NCBI RefSeq assembly: GCF_029761915.1 | Contig: NZ_CP121695.1 | Coordinates: 744,001 to 808,000, forward strand | Source: Bradyrhizobium sp. CB1650 | Lineage (GTDB): Bacteria; Pseudomonadota; Alphaproteobacteria; Rhizobiales; Xanthobacteraceae | Length of the DNA stretch: 64,000 nt | Direction of reading: 5' to 3' | Part shown: one piece after another, positions 32,943-41,039 of the stretch | Layout of the letters: each line of letters starts with the position of its first letter | How positions within the stretch are numbered: the first letter of the stretch is position 1 | The notes under the pieces: generated by a model | Told to the model about the DNA's origin: nothing | Database searches by the model: none | The model's input: the letters and a program-made list of their open reading frames with translations, nothing else | Program-made: the position numbers and the translations under genes

Positions 32943-35021
32943 TCAGAACTCCGCGTGCAGGCGGCCCGAGAAGATCGAGACCGGACCACGGTCGGCGTTG
33001 TAGGCGGGGTTGACGATGAGTTGGTAGTCGGCCGTCAGAGTGACGTTCTTGATCACTGAATAGGCGTAGTACGCTTCGAGGATGCGTTCGTGGCGGTAGT
33101 TGAGCTGTCCGTCGCCGATCAACAGACCCGTGCCGCCTGCGGCCAGGAAGTCGCGATGCGGGGCCGAGAGCCCATTGATGGCGCCGCCGATGCCGACCGT
33201 GTCGTCCGACCGTCCCCAGCGGCTGCCCTTGATCGAGACACCGCCGGAAAGGCTGCGATCGATGTCGGTGAAGGACAGGATCTGGTTCTGGCCATCGTTC
33301 CAGCTTGCGCGGGCGAACAGTCCGACGTCTTTGACAATCTGCTGCTCGAGATTGACGTAGAAGCCGTATTTGGGCCGGTCGCGGCGGGTCGCGGTGGCGA
33401 TATCGTTGATGTCGAGCGCCGGGTTGGCCGCGGCGAGGTCAACCACCTCACGGTAGTTGGCGGTGTTGCCGCTGTTGGCAAAGACGCCGACGCGCAGCTT
33501 GCCGGGCTGCTCGAAAATCGCGTGGCGTTCCTCGAACTCCACCACCGTGCCACCCGTCTTGAAGGTGAGCACGTCGCTGTTGGGCGCGGCGGGCACCTGG
33601 AACAGGCCGGCGCGGATCGCCCAGTCCTTGCGGTTGAGCTCGACCACGGCGCCGCGGGTATAACCGGGAAGATCGGCGGGGAAATCGTAGGCCCCCGACG
33701 CCCACATCGCCCAATTCATGAAGTCGGCGCGCGGGTCCTTGGCGTACGAATTGCCGTCGAAGAAATCGCCGACGGCGAAGCGGCCGACGATCAGCGTGAC
33801 GCGGTCGATGTCGCGCTTGCCCGCAAGCTGGTTCGGCGCGTCAGCGACCTCTTCCTGTTCGCCGCCAAGGCCAAAGGTCTGCTTGAAGTAGTAGCGTTGC
33901 GGCCGGATCTTCGGGAATGGCGCGCCAGCCTTCTGCGCTTCGCCGTTGGAGAAGCCGGCAAGGCCGAGCGTGCCGTTGAGGCCAAAACCCTGTGCCAGCT
34001 CTGGGTTGAAATAGAACTCGCCGCCGTCCCACAGCCGCGCGCCCAGGAAGGCCGTCGTCGTCCACGTCGCCTGCAATTGGCCGCCGCCGGGAAGGCTTTG
34101 CGGGCTGGCATAGGGTGAGTGCATCGGACCATAGCCCTGCGGCAGGAACGTCGTCTGCGCGTGGACATTCCAGTCGCTGGATTCCGGCAGTTTCGTCTTG
34201 CCGTTCACGGGGGGCATCCACGGCGTGTCGCCGAATTGGTAGTTCAAGCCAAGCTTGAACAGATGGACGCGCGGCTCGACGTTGACGTTGTTGAGGTCGA
34301 AGCCGCTCAGATCATAGGTACGACGAGACAGATCGACATATTCGTATTCGGCCTTCGCGGTCCAGTTGCCGCTGACGGCGTATTCGAGGCCGAGTCCGGC
34401 CGTCCAGCCGGTCTGGTAGTGTCCGGGGCGCGCGATGATGTCGCCGCCCGCGGGGTCGTTGATGTCGACATGCGTGTGCCCCCAGGCGAAGCCGCCGGTG
34501 ACGTACGGCATCAAGCGGCCGAACGCGTAACCGATGCGGCCGCGCACGGTGCCGACATAGTCGATGGTGGTGTTAAAGGGTTGAGCGTCCCGCCCCAGCG
34601 CCGGCGTATCCAGCGGGCCGGGGAACGTGGCGTCCGCCTCGATGCCGAGAACTATATTGTTGGCGAGCTGACGATTGTAGCCGAGCTGATAGCCGCCGCT
34701 CAGTCCCATCGCGCTGTGCGGCAAGATCAGGCCCTGCTCCGGCAGCGGGTGGGTGCCGGGCCCGAAGCTCGCATCGCCATAACCGAAGTGGCCGCCGACA
34801 TAGAAGCCAGTCCAGTCGTAGATCGCTTTCAGCGCCGGCGCCTTCAGTGGCAGATCAGCCGCGCTGCTCGCAGTGGGGAACGCCAGCACGCTGGAGGCGA
34901 TAGTCGCGGCCGTCCGCAAGACCCGGTGTCGGTTACCTCTCAACGTCAAAACGCACGCCCCCAGACGCAAATGTGCCCCAACCGCCGCGCTATCACTGCC
35001 GATTCGCGCCGATCCTGTCAT
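32943..35021 (-). CDS. Fused outer-membrane protein: Omp25-like barrel plus OprB-type porin
   Basis: 692 residues. After a signal-like segment ending FPTASSAA comes DLPLKAP and YDWTGFYVGGHFGYGDASFG, the start of an 8-strand Omp25/31-type barrel ending near KLGLNYQFGD (about residue 265). From about residue 285 a second barrel of the carbohydrate-selective OprB porin family follows (NVHAQTTFLPQGYGPMHSPY, TTAFLGARLWDGGEFYFNPE), ending with the outer-membrane terminal motif SIFSGRLHAEF (C-terminal Phe). It is probably a sugar or small-solute channel. The N-terminal about 40 residues before the hydrophobic leader suggest a downstream start. Confidence 0.87.
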   Translation of the reverse strand: MTGSARIGSDSAAVGAHLRLGACVLTLRGNRHRVLRTAATIASSVLAFPTASSAADLPLKAPALKAIYDWTGFYVGGHFGYGDASFGPGTHPLPEQGLILPHSAMGLSGGYQLGYNRQLANNIVLGIEADATFPGPLDTPALGRDAQPFNTTIDYVGTVRGRIGYAFGRLMPYVTGGFAWGHTHVDINDPAGGDIIARPGHYQTGWTAGLGLEYAVSGNWTAKAEYEYVDLSRRTYDLSGFDLNNVNVEPRVHLFKLGLNYQFGDTPWMPPVNGKTKLPESSDWNVHAQTTFLPQGYGPMHSPYASPQSLPGGGQLQATWTTTAFLGARLWDGGEFYFNPELAQGFGLNGTLGLAGFSNGEAQKAGAPFPKIRPQRYYFKQTFGLGGEQEEVADAPNQLAGKRDIDRVTLIVGRFAVGDFFDGNSYAKDPRADFMNWAMWASGAYDFPADLPGYTRGAVVELNRKDWAIRAGLFQVPAAPNSDVLTFKTGGTVVEFEERHAIFEQPGKLRVGVFANSGNTANYREVVDLAAANPALDINDIATATRRDRPKYGFYVNLEQQIVKDVGLFARASWNDGQNQILSFTDIDRSLSGGVSIKGSRWGRSDDTVGIGGAINGLSAPHRDFLAAGGTGLLIGDGQLNYRHERILEAYYAYSVIKNVTLTADYQLIVNPAYNADRGPVSIFSGRLHAEF

Positions 35022-35317
35022 CAGGTTCTGGTTGTCGGCTTGAACCGGCGAGATGACCCCGGTTCGACGCGATTTCTTCCCAAGTCCCTGCGCTTGTTGC
35101 GAACCTTATTGCGATTAATTCGCAATAGCAACTGGTGCGGATTGCCGCAGGCGATGGTTGGCATCCTCGTGTGACGGGGCTGCAACAAATTCGCGAGGTC
35201 CCAAATTGGAAGACCCGCCCGGGGGGACAGCCGGGCGGGTCGGGGGCACGACACGGGGTGGATGAGGCGCCCGTATCGAACGCAGGATCCACGTGAGATC
35301 GGCCTCAGCTCCTCAAA

Positions 35318-35581
35318 TCAGTAGCAAGTACGAACGCGGCCGACGTACTGGCCGTAGGCGTTGTACTGGGCGACCCAGCCGCAACGGCGATAGCCGTAGT
35401 AGTAGGGATCGTTGCTCGCGGCGATCGCACTGCCGACGATGGCGGCGGTGGCGATACCGGCGCCGACACCCCAACCCCAGCCGAGCGGCTTGGCCTCGGC
35501 CTGCGAGGTGGTGGACACGATGCCGCCGGCCGCAGTGACAGCGGCGAAAGCGACTGCGGCAATCCTGCTCTTGATCGACAT
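35318..35581 (-). CDS. Small secreted Gly/Tyr-rich protein
   Basis: 87 residues from ATG 35581 (ggag six bases upstream). A Sec signal (IAAVAFAAVTAAGGIVSTTS...AEA) is followed by a Gly/Ala segment LGWGWGVGAGIATAAIVGSA and a Tyr/Cys-containing tail, YRRCGWVAQYNAYGQYVGRV. Proteins of this shape are common in Bradyrhizobium and relatives and have no known function. Probably periplasmic or surface-associated. Confidence 0.75.
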   Translation of the reverse strand: MSIKSRIAAVAFAAVTAAGGIVSTTSQAEAKPLGWGWGVGAGIATAAIVGSAIAASNDPYYYGYRRCGWVAQYNAYGQYVGRVRTCY

Positions 35582-35719
35582 TTGAAACTCCATCCGGTTG
35601 AGGCGGTCTGTTGTGGTCCACGTGCCCAATTGGACGGAGGCTTGCCACGCCGGGTTCGAAGCTGCCGAACGCGACCGGCGAGTCCGGTACTTTCCCGAAC
35701 GATTCCAGACGGATGCGAG

Positions 35720-36526
35720 CTAGCCGAGCGGTCCCTTGGCGAGCCTGTTCACGTCGAAGTTATCGACCTCGGACAAGAGCTCGCAGAAGGCGCGGGCGCC
35801 CGCGTCGATCAGCAGCTCACCCTTCTCGCGTGAGGCAAGTGTCGCGTTGCCGACGGCGCCGCTGGCGTTGAGGTCCTGCGCCTGCCAGGCAAACGGCGCG
35901 GGCCGCTGCGTCGACAGCCAGCGATACTGCGTCTCCATCGCGATGCTGCTCGCGGGGAAATCCGCGATCGCATCCATGCGCACCCGATCGGGATAGCGCG
36001 CCAGCATGATCGAGGTCTCGACCGCGCCGCCATGGATGCCGTGACGCACTTCCGCGGCGGGGAACAACTTGTCCGCGCCCGACAGCCGCGACCACGATGT
36101 CGTCACCACGAACAGCTTTCGATGCGCGCGAAGATCCTGCGCGACCAGCATCATTGCCGCGCTGTTGCCGCCATGGCTGGTGATGATGACGAGCTTCTTC
36201 ACGCCGCGCCGCGCGACGTCTTCGCCAAGCCCGGTCCAGGCCTTGAGTGCGACGTCGGTCGGCAGCGTCAACGTGCCCGGATAGTCGATATGTTCGGTGG
36301 AAATTCCGACCGGTTGAACGGGAAGGAAAGTGGCCGGGAGGTTCATGGGCAACAGCTCGCGCACGCGCGCCAGATAAGCATCCGCGATCAGCACGTCGGT
36401 CTCGAGCGGCAAATGCGGGCCGTGCTGCTCGGTCGCCGCCAGCGGCAGCACCGCGATCCAGCGCGCAATCTCCGCCGGGCCAGCGTCGGCCCAGCCGATG
36501 TCGGTCCAGTCGCGGGGAGGCGTCAT
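35720..36526 (-). CDS. Creatininase-family amidohydrolase
   Basis: About 268 residues. LPLAATEQHGPHLPLETDV carries the Glu and His of the binuclear metal site, ITSHGGNSAAM the next conserved His, and HGIHGGAVETSIML the later His and Glu. The family includes creatinine amidohydrolase and formamide hydrolases of riboflavin, F420 and mycofactocin biosynthesis. It is divergent from the ABC operon at 36667, sharing a 140-bp promoter region, so it may process the transported compound. GTG 36553 is a possible earlier start. Confidence 0.88.
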   Translation of the reverse strand: MTPPRDWTDIGWADAGPAEIARWIAVLPLAATEQHGPHLPLETDVLIADAYLARVRELLPMNLPATFLPVQPVGISTEHIDYPGTLTLPTDVALKAWTGLGEDVARRGVKKLVIITSHGGNSAAMMLVAQDLRAHRKLFVVTTSWSRLSGADKLFPAAEVRHGIHGGAVETSIMLARYPDRVRMDAIADFPASSIAMETQYRWLSTQRPAPFAWQAQDLNASGAVGNATLASREKGELLIDAGARAFCELLSEVDNFDVNRLAKGPLG

Positions 36527-36666
36527 CGAGGTTTCTTTGCGCGAATTTGTCACGTAGTTTGTGCATCTTGAGGGGACGCGGGCCCGACCGGCTCGCGTCC
36601 CCGAACTTCTTGCGGTTTTATCGCGTTGGTTTCAGATGGGCTAGACGCGATCGACGGAGTGCAATC

Positions 36667-37689
36667 ATGAGCCCCTCTCATCTGCGGCGAACGTTAACGG
36701 CGGGCTTGATCGCCGCCTTCGTGTCGGTCGTCCCGGCGCGTGCCGAGACCCTGGACAAGGTCTCCTTCGGCACCAACTGGGTTGCCGAGGCCGAGCATGG
36801 CGGCTTCTTCCAGGCGGTCGCCGACGGCACCTACAAACGCTACGGGCTCGATGTCACCATCGTCCCCGGCGGGCCCAACGAGAACAACCGGATGCTGCTG
36901 ATCGCCGGCAAGATCGATTTCTTCATGGCCGCGAACACGCTGATGTCGTTCGATGCCGTGACCAACAACGTTCCCGTGGTCACGATCGCCGCGATCTTCC
37001 AGAAGGATCCGCAGGTGATGCTGACGCAGCCGGATGCCAAGGTCGCAAAGATCGAGGACCTCAAGCCGCTGACGCTGTTCGTCTCCAAGGAGGGCATGAC
37101 CAGCTACTTCCAGTGGCTGAAATCCGAATACGGCTTCAACGAGAAGAACGTCCGCCCTTATAACTTCAATCCGCAGCCTTTCATCGCGAACCCCAAGAGC
37201 GCGATGCAGGGCTACGTGACGTCCGAGCCCTTCGCGGTGGAGAAGGCGGCCGGCTTCAAGCCCAACGTGCTGCTGCTCGCCGATTACGGCTTCAACACCT
37301 ATTCGACCCTGATCGAGACCCGCCGCGACATGGTCGAGAAGAAGCCCGATCTGGTGCAGCGTTTCGTCGATGCCTCCGTCGTCGGCTGGTACAATTACAT
37401 CTACGGCGACAATTCCGCCGGCAATGCCATGATCAAGAAGCTCAATCCGGAGATGACCGACGAGCTGCTCGCCTACTCCGTCGCCAAGATGAAGGAATAC
37501 GGCATCGTCGATTCCGGCGACAGCGTGAAAAACGGCATCGGCGCGATGAGCGACGAGCGCTACACCTCGTTTTTCGACAAGATGGTCAAGGCCGGCGTCG
37601 TGAAGCGCGATATCGACTATCGCAAATCCTATACGCTGCGCTTCGTCAACAAGGGCGTCGGCGTCGAGCTGCGCCCGAACAAGCCGTAA
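36667..37689 (+). CDS. NMT1/THI5-like ABC transporter substrate-binding protein
   Basis: 340 residues with a Sec signal (LTAGLIAAFVSVVPARA) and an NMT1-type binding domain: VSFGTNWVAEAEHGGFFQAV, GGPNENNRMLLIAGKIDFFM and FNTYSTLIETRRDMVEKKPD. Relatives bind thiamine pyrimidines, riboflavin or other nitrogen heterocycles. The divergent creatininase-family gene fits a cyclic-amide or heterocycle ligand, which is inference. An ATPase and permease follow at 10 bp and by overlap. Confidence 0.9.
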   Translation: MSPSHLRRTLTAGLIAAFVSVVPARAETLDKVSFGTNWVAEAEHGGFFQAVADGTYKRYGLDVTIVPGGPNENNRMLLIAGKIDFFMAANTLMSFDAVTNNVPVVTIAAIFQKDPQVMLTQPDAKVAKIEDLKPLTLFVSKEGMTSYFQWLKSEYGFNEKNVRPYNFNPQPFIANPKSAMQGYVTSEPFAVEKAAGFKPNVLLLADYGFNTYSTLIETRRDMVEKKPDLVQRFVDASVVGWYNYIYGDNSAGNAMIKKLNPEMTDELLAYSVAKMKEYGIVDSGDSVKNGIGAMSDERYTSFFDKMVKAGVVKRDIDYRKSYTLRFVNKGVGVELRPNKP

Positions 37690-37699
37690 CGTCACGGCC

Positions 37700-38515
37700 A
37701 TGTCAAACGTCCGAGTTTCGTCCGGGGTCGAGGCCGGCCTGACGGCTTTGGCCGTCAGTCTGCGCGGCGTGACGAAGACCTACGACAACGGCGTCATGGC
37801 GCTCGGTCCGCTCGATCTCGCCGTGCGCAAGGGCGAGTTCATCTCGCTGCTCGGGCCGTCCGGCTGCGGCAAGTCGACCGCGCTGCGCCTGATCGCGGGA
37901 TTGGGTGCACCTTCCTCGGGCACGGTGCGGGTGTCGCGTCATGAGGGCGCGGCGCAACCGGGCCACGGCATCGGCTTCGTTTTCCAGGAGCCGACCCTGA
38001 TGCCCTGGACCAGCGTGCGCGAGAACGTGCGGTTGCCCTTGAAGCTCGCGCGCGTGCCGAAGGCCGAGGCCCGTGCGCGCGTCGATGATGCGCTGGCGAG
38101 CGTTGGGCTCGCTGAATTCGCCGACGCCTTTCCGCGCGAGCTCTCCGGCGGCATGAAGATGCGGGTGTCGCTGGCGCGCGCGCTCGTGACCGATCCCGAC
38201 ATCCTCTTGATGGACGAGCCGTTCGCGGCACTCGACGAGATCACGCGCTTCCGCCTCAACAACGACCTGCTGGCGCTGTGGCGAGGTCTGCGCAAGACCA
38301 TCGTCTTCGTCACCCATTCGGTGTTCGAATCCGTCTACCTGTCGCAGCGCGTCGTGGTCATGACGGCGCGGCCCGGCCGCATCCAGGCCGACATTCGCAT
38401 CGAGACGGTGGAGCCGCGCGGCGAGGAATTCCGCACCTCGGCCGCCTACGCCGATTACTGCCGCAAGGTGTCGGGCGCGCTCGCGCCGTCCTATTCCGGA
38501 CAGTCGATGCTATGA
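37700..38515 (+). CDS. ABC transporter ATPase (NitT/TauT type)
   Basis: 271 residues. Walker A GPSGCGKST, Q-loop FVFQEPTLMPW, signature LSGGMKMRVSLARAL, Walker B ILLMDEPFAALD and the switch His in FVTHSVFESVYL are all present. The signature has MKMR rather than the usual MRQR, a harmless family variant. It overlaps the permease start (atga), so the subunits are coupled. It drives import of the ligand of the 36667 product. Confidence 0.93.
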   Translation: MSNVRVSSGVEAGLTALAVSLRGVTKTYDNGVMALGPLDLAVRKGEFISLLGPSGCGKSTALRLIAGLGAPSSGTVRVSRHEGAAQPGHGIGFVFQEPTLMPWTSVRENVRLPLKLARVPKAEARARVDDALASVGLAEFADAFPRELSGGMKMRVSLARALVTDPDILLMDEPFAALDEITRFRLNNDLLALWRGLRKTIVFVTHSVFESVYLSQRVVVMTARPGRIQADIRIETVEPRGEEFRTSAAYADYCRKVSGALAPSYSGQSML

Positions 38516-39330
38516 GCGCGCAGTCCACCGCCACCGCAAAGCCGTCCGGGACGCAGCGCGCGGTGCGCTTCGTGCTTCCCCTGCTTGTCTTCGCGGCCGG
38601 TCTGGCCGCCTGGGAGCTCGTGGTTCGCGTCAGGGAGATCCCGCCTTACGTACTGCCGGCGCCCTCGGCCATCTTCCTGACGCTGATCAAGGACTGGACG
38701 GTGCTGTCACAATCGCTCGCCACCACACTGCTCACCACACTCGAAGGTTTCGTGGCGGCGAGCATCGGCGGCATCGCGCTGGCGCTGCTGTTCAACCAGT
38801 CGAAATGGGTGGAGTATTCGCTGTTCCCCTACGCCGTCGTCCTCCAGGTCACGCCGGTGATCGCGATCGCGCCGCTGCTCCTGATCTATCTGGAGCAGCA
38901 GACCGCGGTCGTCGTCTGCGCCTTCATCGTCGCCTTTTTCCCGGTGCTGTCCAACACCACGCTCGGGCTGAATTCGGTCGACCGCAACCTCGCCGGCCTG
39001 TTCCAGCTCTATGACGCGTCCGGATCCCAGACCCTGCGCTTCCTGAAACTGCCATCGGCGCTGCCCTATATTCTCGGCGGCCTGCGAATCGCCGGCGGGC
39101 TGTCCCTGATCGGCGCGGTCGTGGCCGAGATTGCGGCGGGCACTGCCGGCGCGGGCTCCGGGCTCGCCTACCGGATCGCCGAATCCGGCTATCGCTTGAA
39201 CATACCCCGCATGTTCGCGGCGCTGCTTTTGTTGTCGCTGGCCGGGATTGTCATCTATGGGGTGCTGGCGCTAGTTTCGCACCTCGTTTTGCGGCGCTGG
39301 CATGAGAGCGCGCTTGGAAAGGAAAGCTGA
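38512..39330 (+). CDS. ABC transporter permease (NitT/TauT type)
   Basis: 272 residues with about six membrane helices. FVLPLLVFAAGLAAWELVV is the first helix, YVLPAPSAIFLTLIKDW follows, and the coupling loop is DASGSQTLRFLKLPSALPYI with the conserved Gly/Pro context. The start overlaps the ATPase stop and its own stop overlaps the next ATG (tgatg), so four genes appear translationally coupled. Confidence 0.92.
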   Translation: MSAQSTATAKPSGTQRAVRFVLPLLVFAAGLAAWELVVRVREIPPYVLPAPSAIFLTLIKDWTVLSQSLATTLLTTLEGFVAASIGGIALALLFNQSKWVEYSLFPYAVVLQVTPVIAIAPLLLIYLEQQTAVVVCAFIVAFFPVLSNTTLGLNSVDRNLAGLFQLYDASGSQTLRFLKLPSALPYILGGLRIAGGLSLIGAVVAEIAAGTAGAGSGLAYRIAESGYRLNIPRMFAALLLLSLAGIVIYGVLALVSHLVLRRWHESALGKES

Positions 39331-40319
39331 TGACCACCGGTTCGATTTCGTCCGAAAAGATCGATCTCCTGATCTATGGGCCGGTGCGGCCGATCCTGGA
39401 CAACGGCTTCTCCGATCATTTCGTCGTGCACAAGGCCGAGACGCGCGCCGATCTGGAGCGGCTGACGCCGGCGGTTCGCGAAAAGATCCGCGGCATCGCG
39501 GTGACCTATCACACCGTGCGTGCCGACAAGGATTCGCTGTCACTTTTCCCGAAACTGGAGATGGTGGCGAGCTTCGGCGTCGGCTATGACCACGTCGATG
39601 CCAACTATGCGCGAGAGCACAATGTCATCGTCACCAATACGCCGGACGTGCTGACGGAAGAAGTCGCCGACGTTGCGATGGGCCTTCTGCTCGCCACCTT
39701 GCGCGAATTCATCAAGGCCGATCGTTATGTGCGCTCCGGGCTCTGGCTCACGCAAAACTATCCCCTGAGCGTCGGCTCGCTGCGCGACCGCAAGGTCGGC
39801 ATCGTCGGCATGGGGCGGATCGGTCAGGCCATTGCGCGCCGGCTCGAGGCCTCGCTGGTGCCCGTGGTCTATCATTCGCGCAACCCGGCCAAGGACGTCG
39901 TCTACAAGCACTATCCCGACCTGATCGAGATGGCCAAGGCGGTGGATACGCTGATGGTCATCGTGCCCGGCGGCGCCAGCACCAACAAGATGATCAATGC
40001 CGAGGTGCTGAAGGCGCTCGGGCCGCGTGGTGTGCTGATCAACGTCGCGCGCGGCTCGGTGGTCGACGAGCCGGCGCTCGTCCAGGCGCTGAAGTCCGGC
40101 ACCATCCTCGCCGCCGGCCTCGACGTGTTCGCAGCCGAGCCCAACGTGCCGGACGAGCTCAAGGCGATGCAGAACGTCGTGCTGCTGCCGCATATCGGCT
40201 CGGCCTCCGTGGTCACGCGCAACGCCATGGACCAGCTCGTGGTCGACAATCTCAAGACCTGGTTCGCCGGCAAGGCGCCGTTGACGCCGGTTGCGGAAAC
40301 TCCGGTGAAGGGGCGCTGA
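39330..40319 (+). CDS. D-2-hydroxyacid dehydrogenase (glyoxylate/hydroxypyruvate reductase-like)
   Basis: 329 residues. The NAD(P)-binding motif is VGIVGMGRIGQAIARRL near residue 152; LINVARGSVVDEPALVQAL holds the catalytic Arg; the Glu lies in the FAAEPNVPDEL stretch; LLPHIGSAS holds the catalytic His. It interconverts 2-keto acids and D-2-hydroxyacids. The one-base overlaps with the permease and with the next gene place it in the ABC operon, so the imported compound may lead to a 2-keto acid. Confidence 0.92.
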   Translation: MTTGSISSEKIDLLIYGPVRPILDNGFSDHFVVHKAETRADLERLTPAVREKIRGIAVTYHTVRADKDSLSLFPKLEMVASFGVGYDHVDANYAREHNVIVTNTPDVLTEEVADVAMGLLLATLREFIKADRYVRSGLWLTQNYPLSVGSLRDRKVGIVGMGRIGQAIARRLEASLVPVVYHSRNPAKDVVYKHYPDLIEMAKAVDTLMVIVPGGASTNKMINAEVLKALGPRGVLINVARGSVVDEPALVQALKSGTILAAGLDVFAAEPNVPDELKAMQNVVLLPHIGSASVVTRNAMDQLVVDNLKTWFAGKAPLTPVAETPVKGR

Positions 40320-41014
40320 TGATAGTTCTTCGGGCCGTCGCATTGGCCATCGCTGCATGTGTTGCCGCGATGGGTCCTGCGCTGGCGCAGGACGCGACGA
40401 CCCTGAAGAAGGAGATGGTCGGGCAGTGGGAGCTCTCGACCACCGAGCGCAGCAAGACCTGCGTGGTCACGCTCAAGGGCGATGCCGCAGGCCACGGCGG
40501 CCTCAAGCTCGAGCTCGAGCCGGCCTGCAAGGCGGCGCTGCCATTCACCAAGGACATCGTCGCCTGGAACGTCAGGGGGCTCGACATCGTTCGCTTGCAG
40601 GATGCGGCTGGCGAGGTCGTCATCGACTTCACCGAGGTCGAGGCTGGCATCTTCGAAGGCCTGCGGCAGGGCGAGGGCGTCTACATCCTGCAAGACCTCG
40701 CCGCCGCGCGTGCGATGGCCAAGTCGATGGATCAGATGATCGGCGACTGGGCCATGGTGCGCGGCAACGGCCAGCCCGTCTGCAGTCTGACCTTGACCAA
40801 CACCGAAGCGGGGCCGGACAATTTCCAGGTCTTCCTCAAGCCGAAATGCGATCCCGTCATTGCGCAGTTCAATCCGACGCAGTGGCGGCTCGAACGCGGC
40901 CAGATCATCCTGATGTCGAAGGCCGGCGAGGCCTGGCAGTTCGAGGCCGATGACAACGCGCAATGGCGGCGCGTTCCCGACACCGCCGATCCCTTGATCA
41001 TGCTGCGCCAGTAG
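40319..41014 (+). CDS. Secreted protein with two AprI/Inh-like domains
   Basis: 231 residues. A Sec signal ending PALAQ is followed by two copies of the AprI/Inh (alkaline metalloprotease inhibitor) beta-barrel. Copy 1 (about 33-125) runs from GQWELSTTERSKTCVVTL to a Cys in LEPACKAALPF. Copy 2 (about 140-225) runs from GDWAMVRGNGQPVCSLTL to LKPKCDPVIAQF. Each has the paired cysteines of the family. Inh proteins inhibit serralysin proteases in the periplasm; none is encoded here. The ATG overlaps the dehydrogenase stop by one base, an odd operon partner. Confidence 0.82.
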   Translation: MIVLRAVALAIAACVAAMGPALAQDATTLKKEMVGQWELSTTERSKTCVVTLKGDAAGHGGLKLELEPACKAALPFTKDIVAWNVRGLDIVRLQDAAGEVVIDFTEVEAGIFEGLRQGEGVYILQDLAAARAMAKSMDQMIGDWAMVRGNGQPVCSLTLTNTEAGPDNFQVFLKPKCDPVIAQFNPTQWRLERGQIILMSKAGEAWQFEADDNAQWRRVPDTADPLIMLRQ

Positions 41015-41039
41015 GCGCGCCGCATCACGCGATCCGCGC

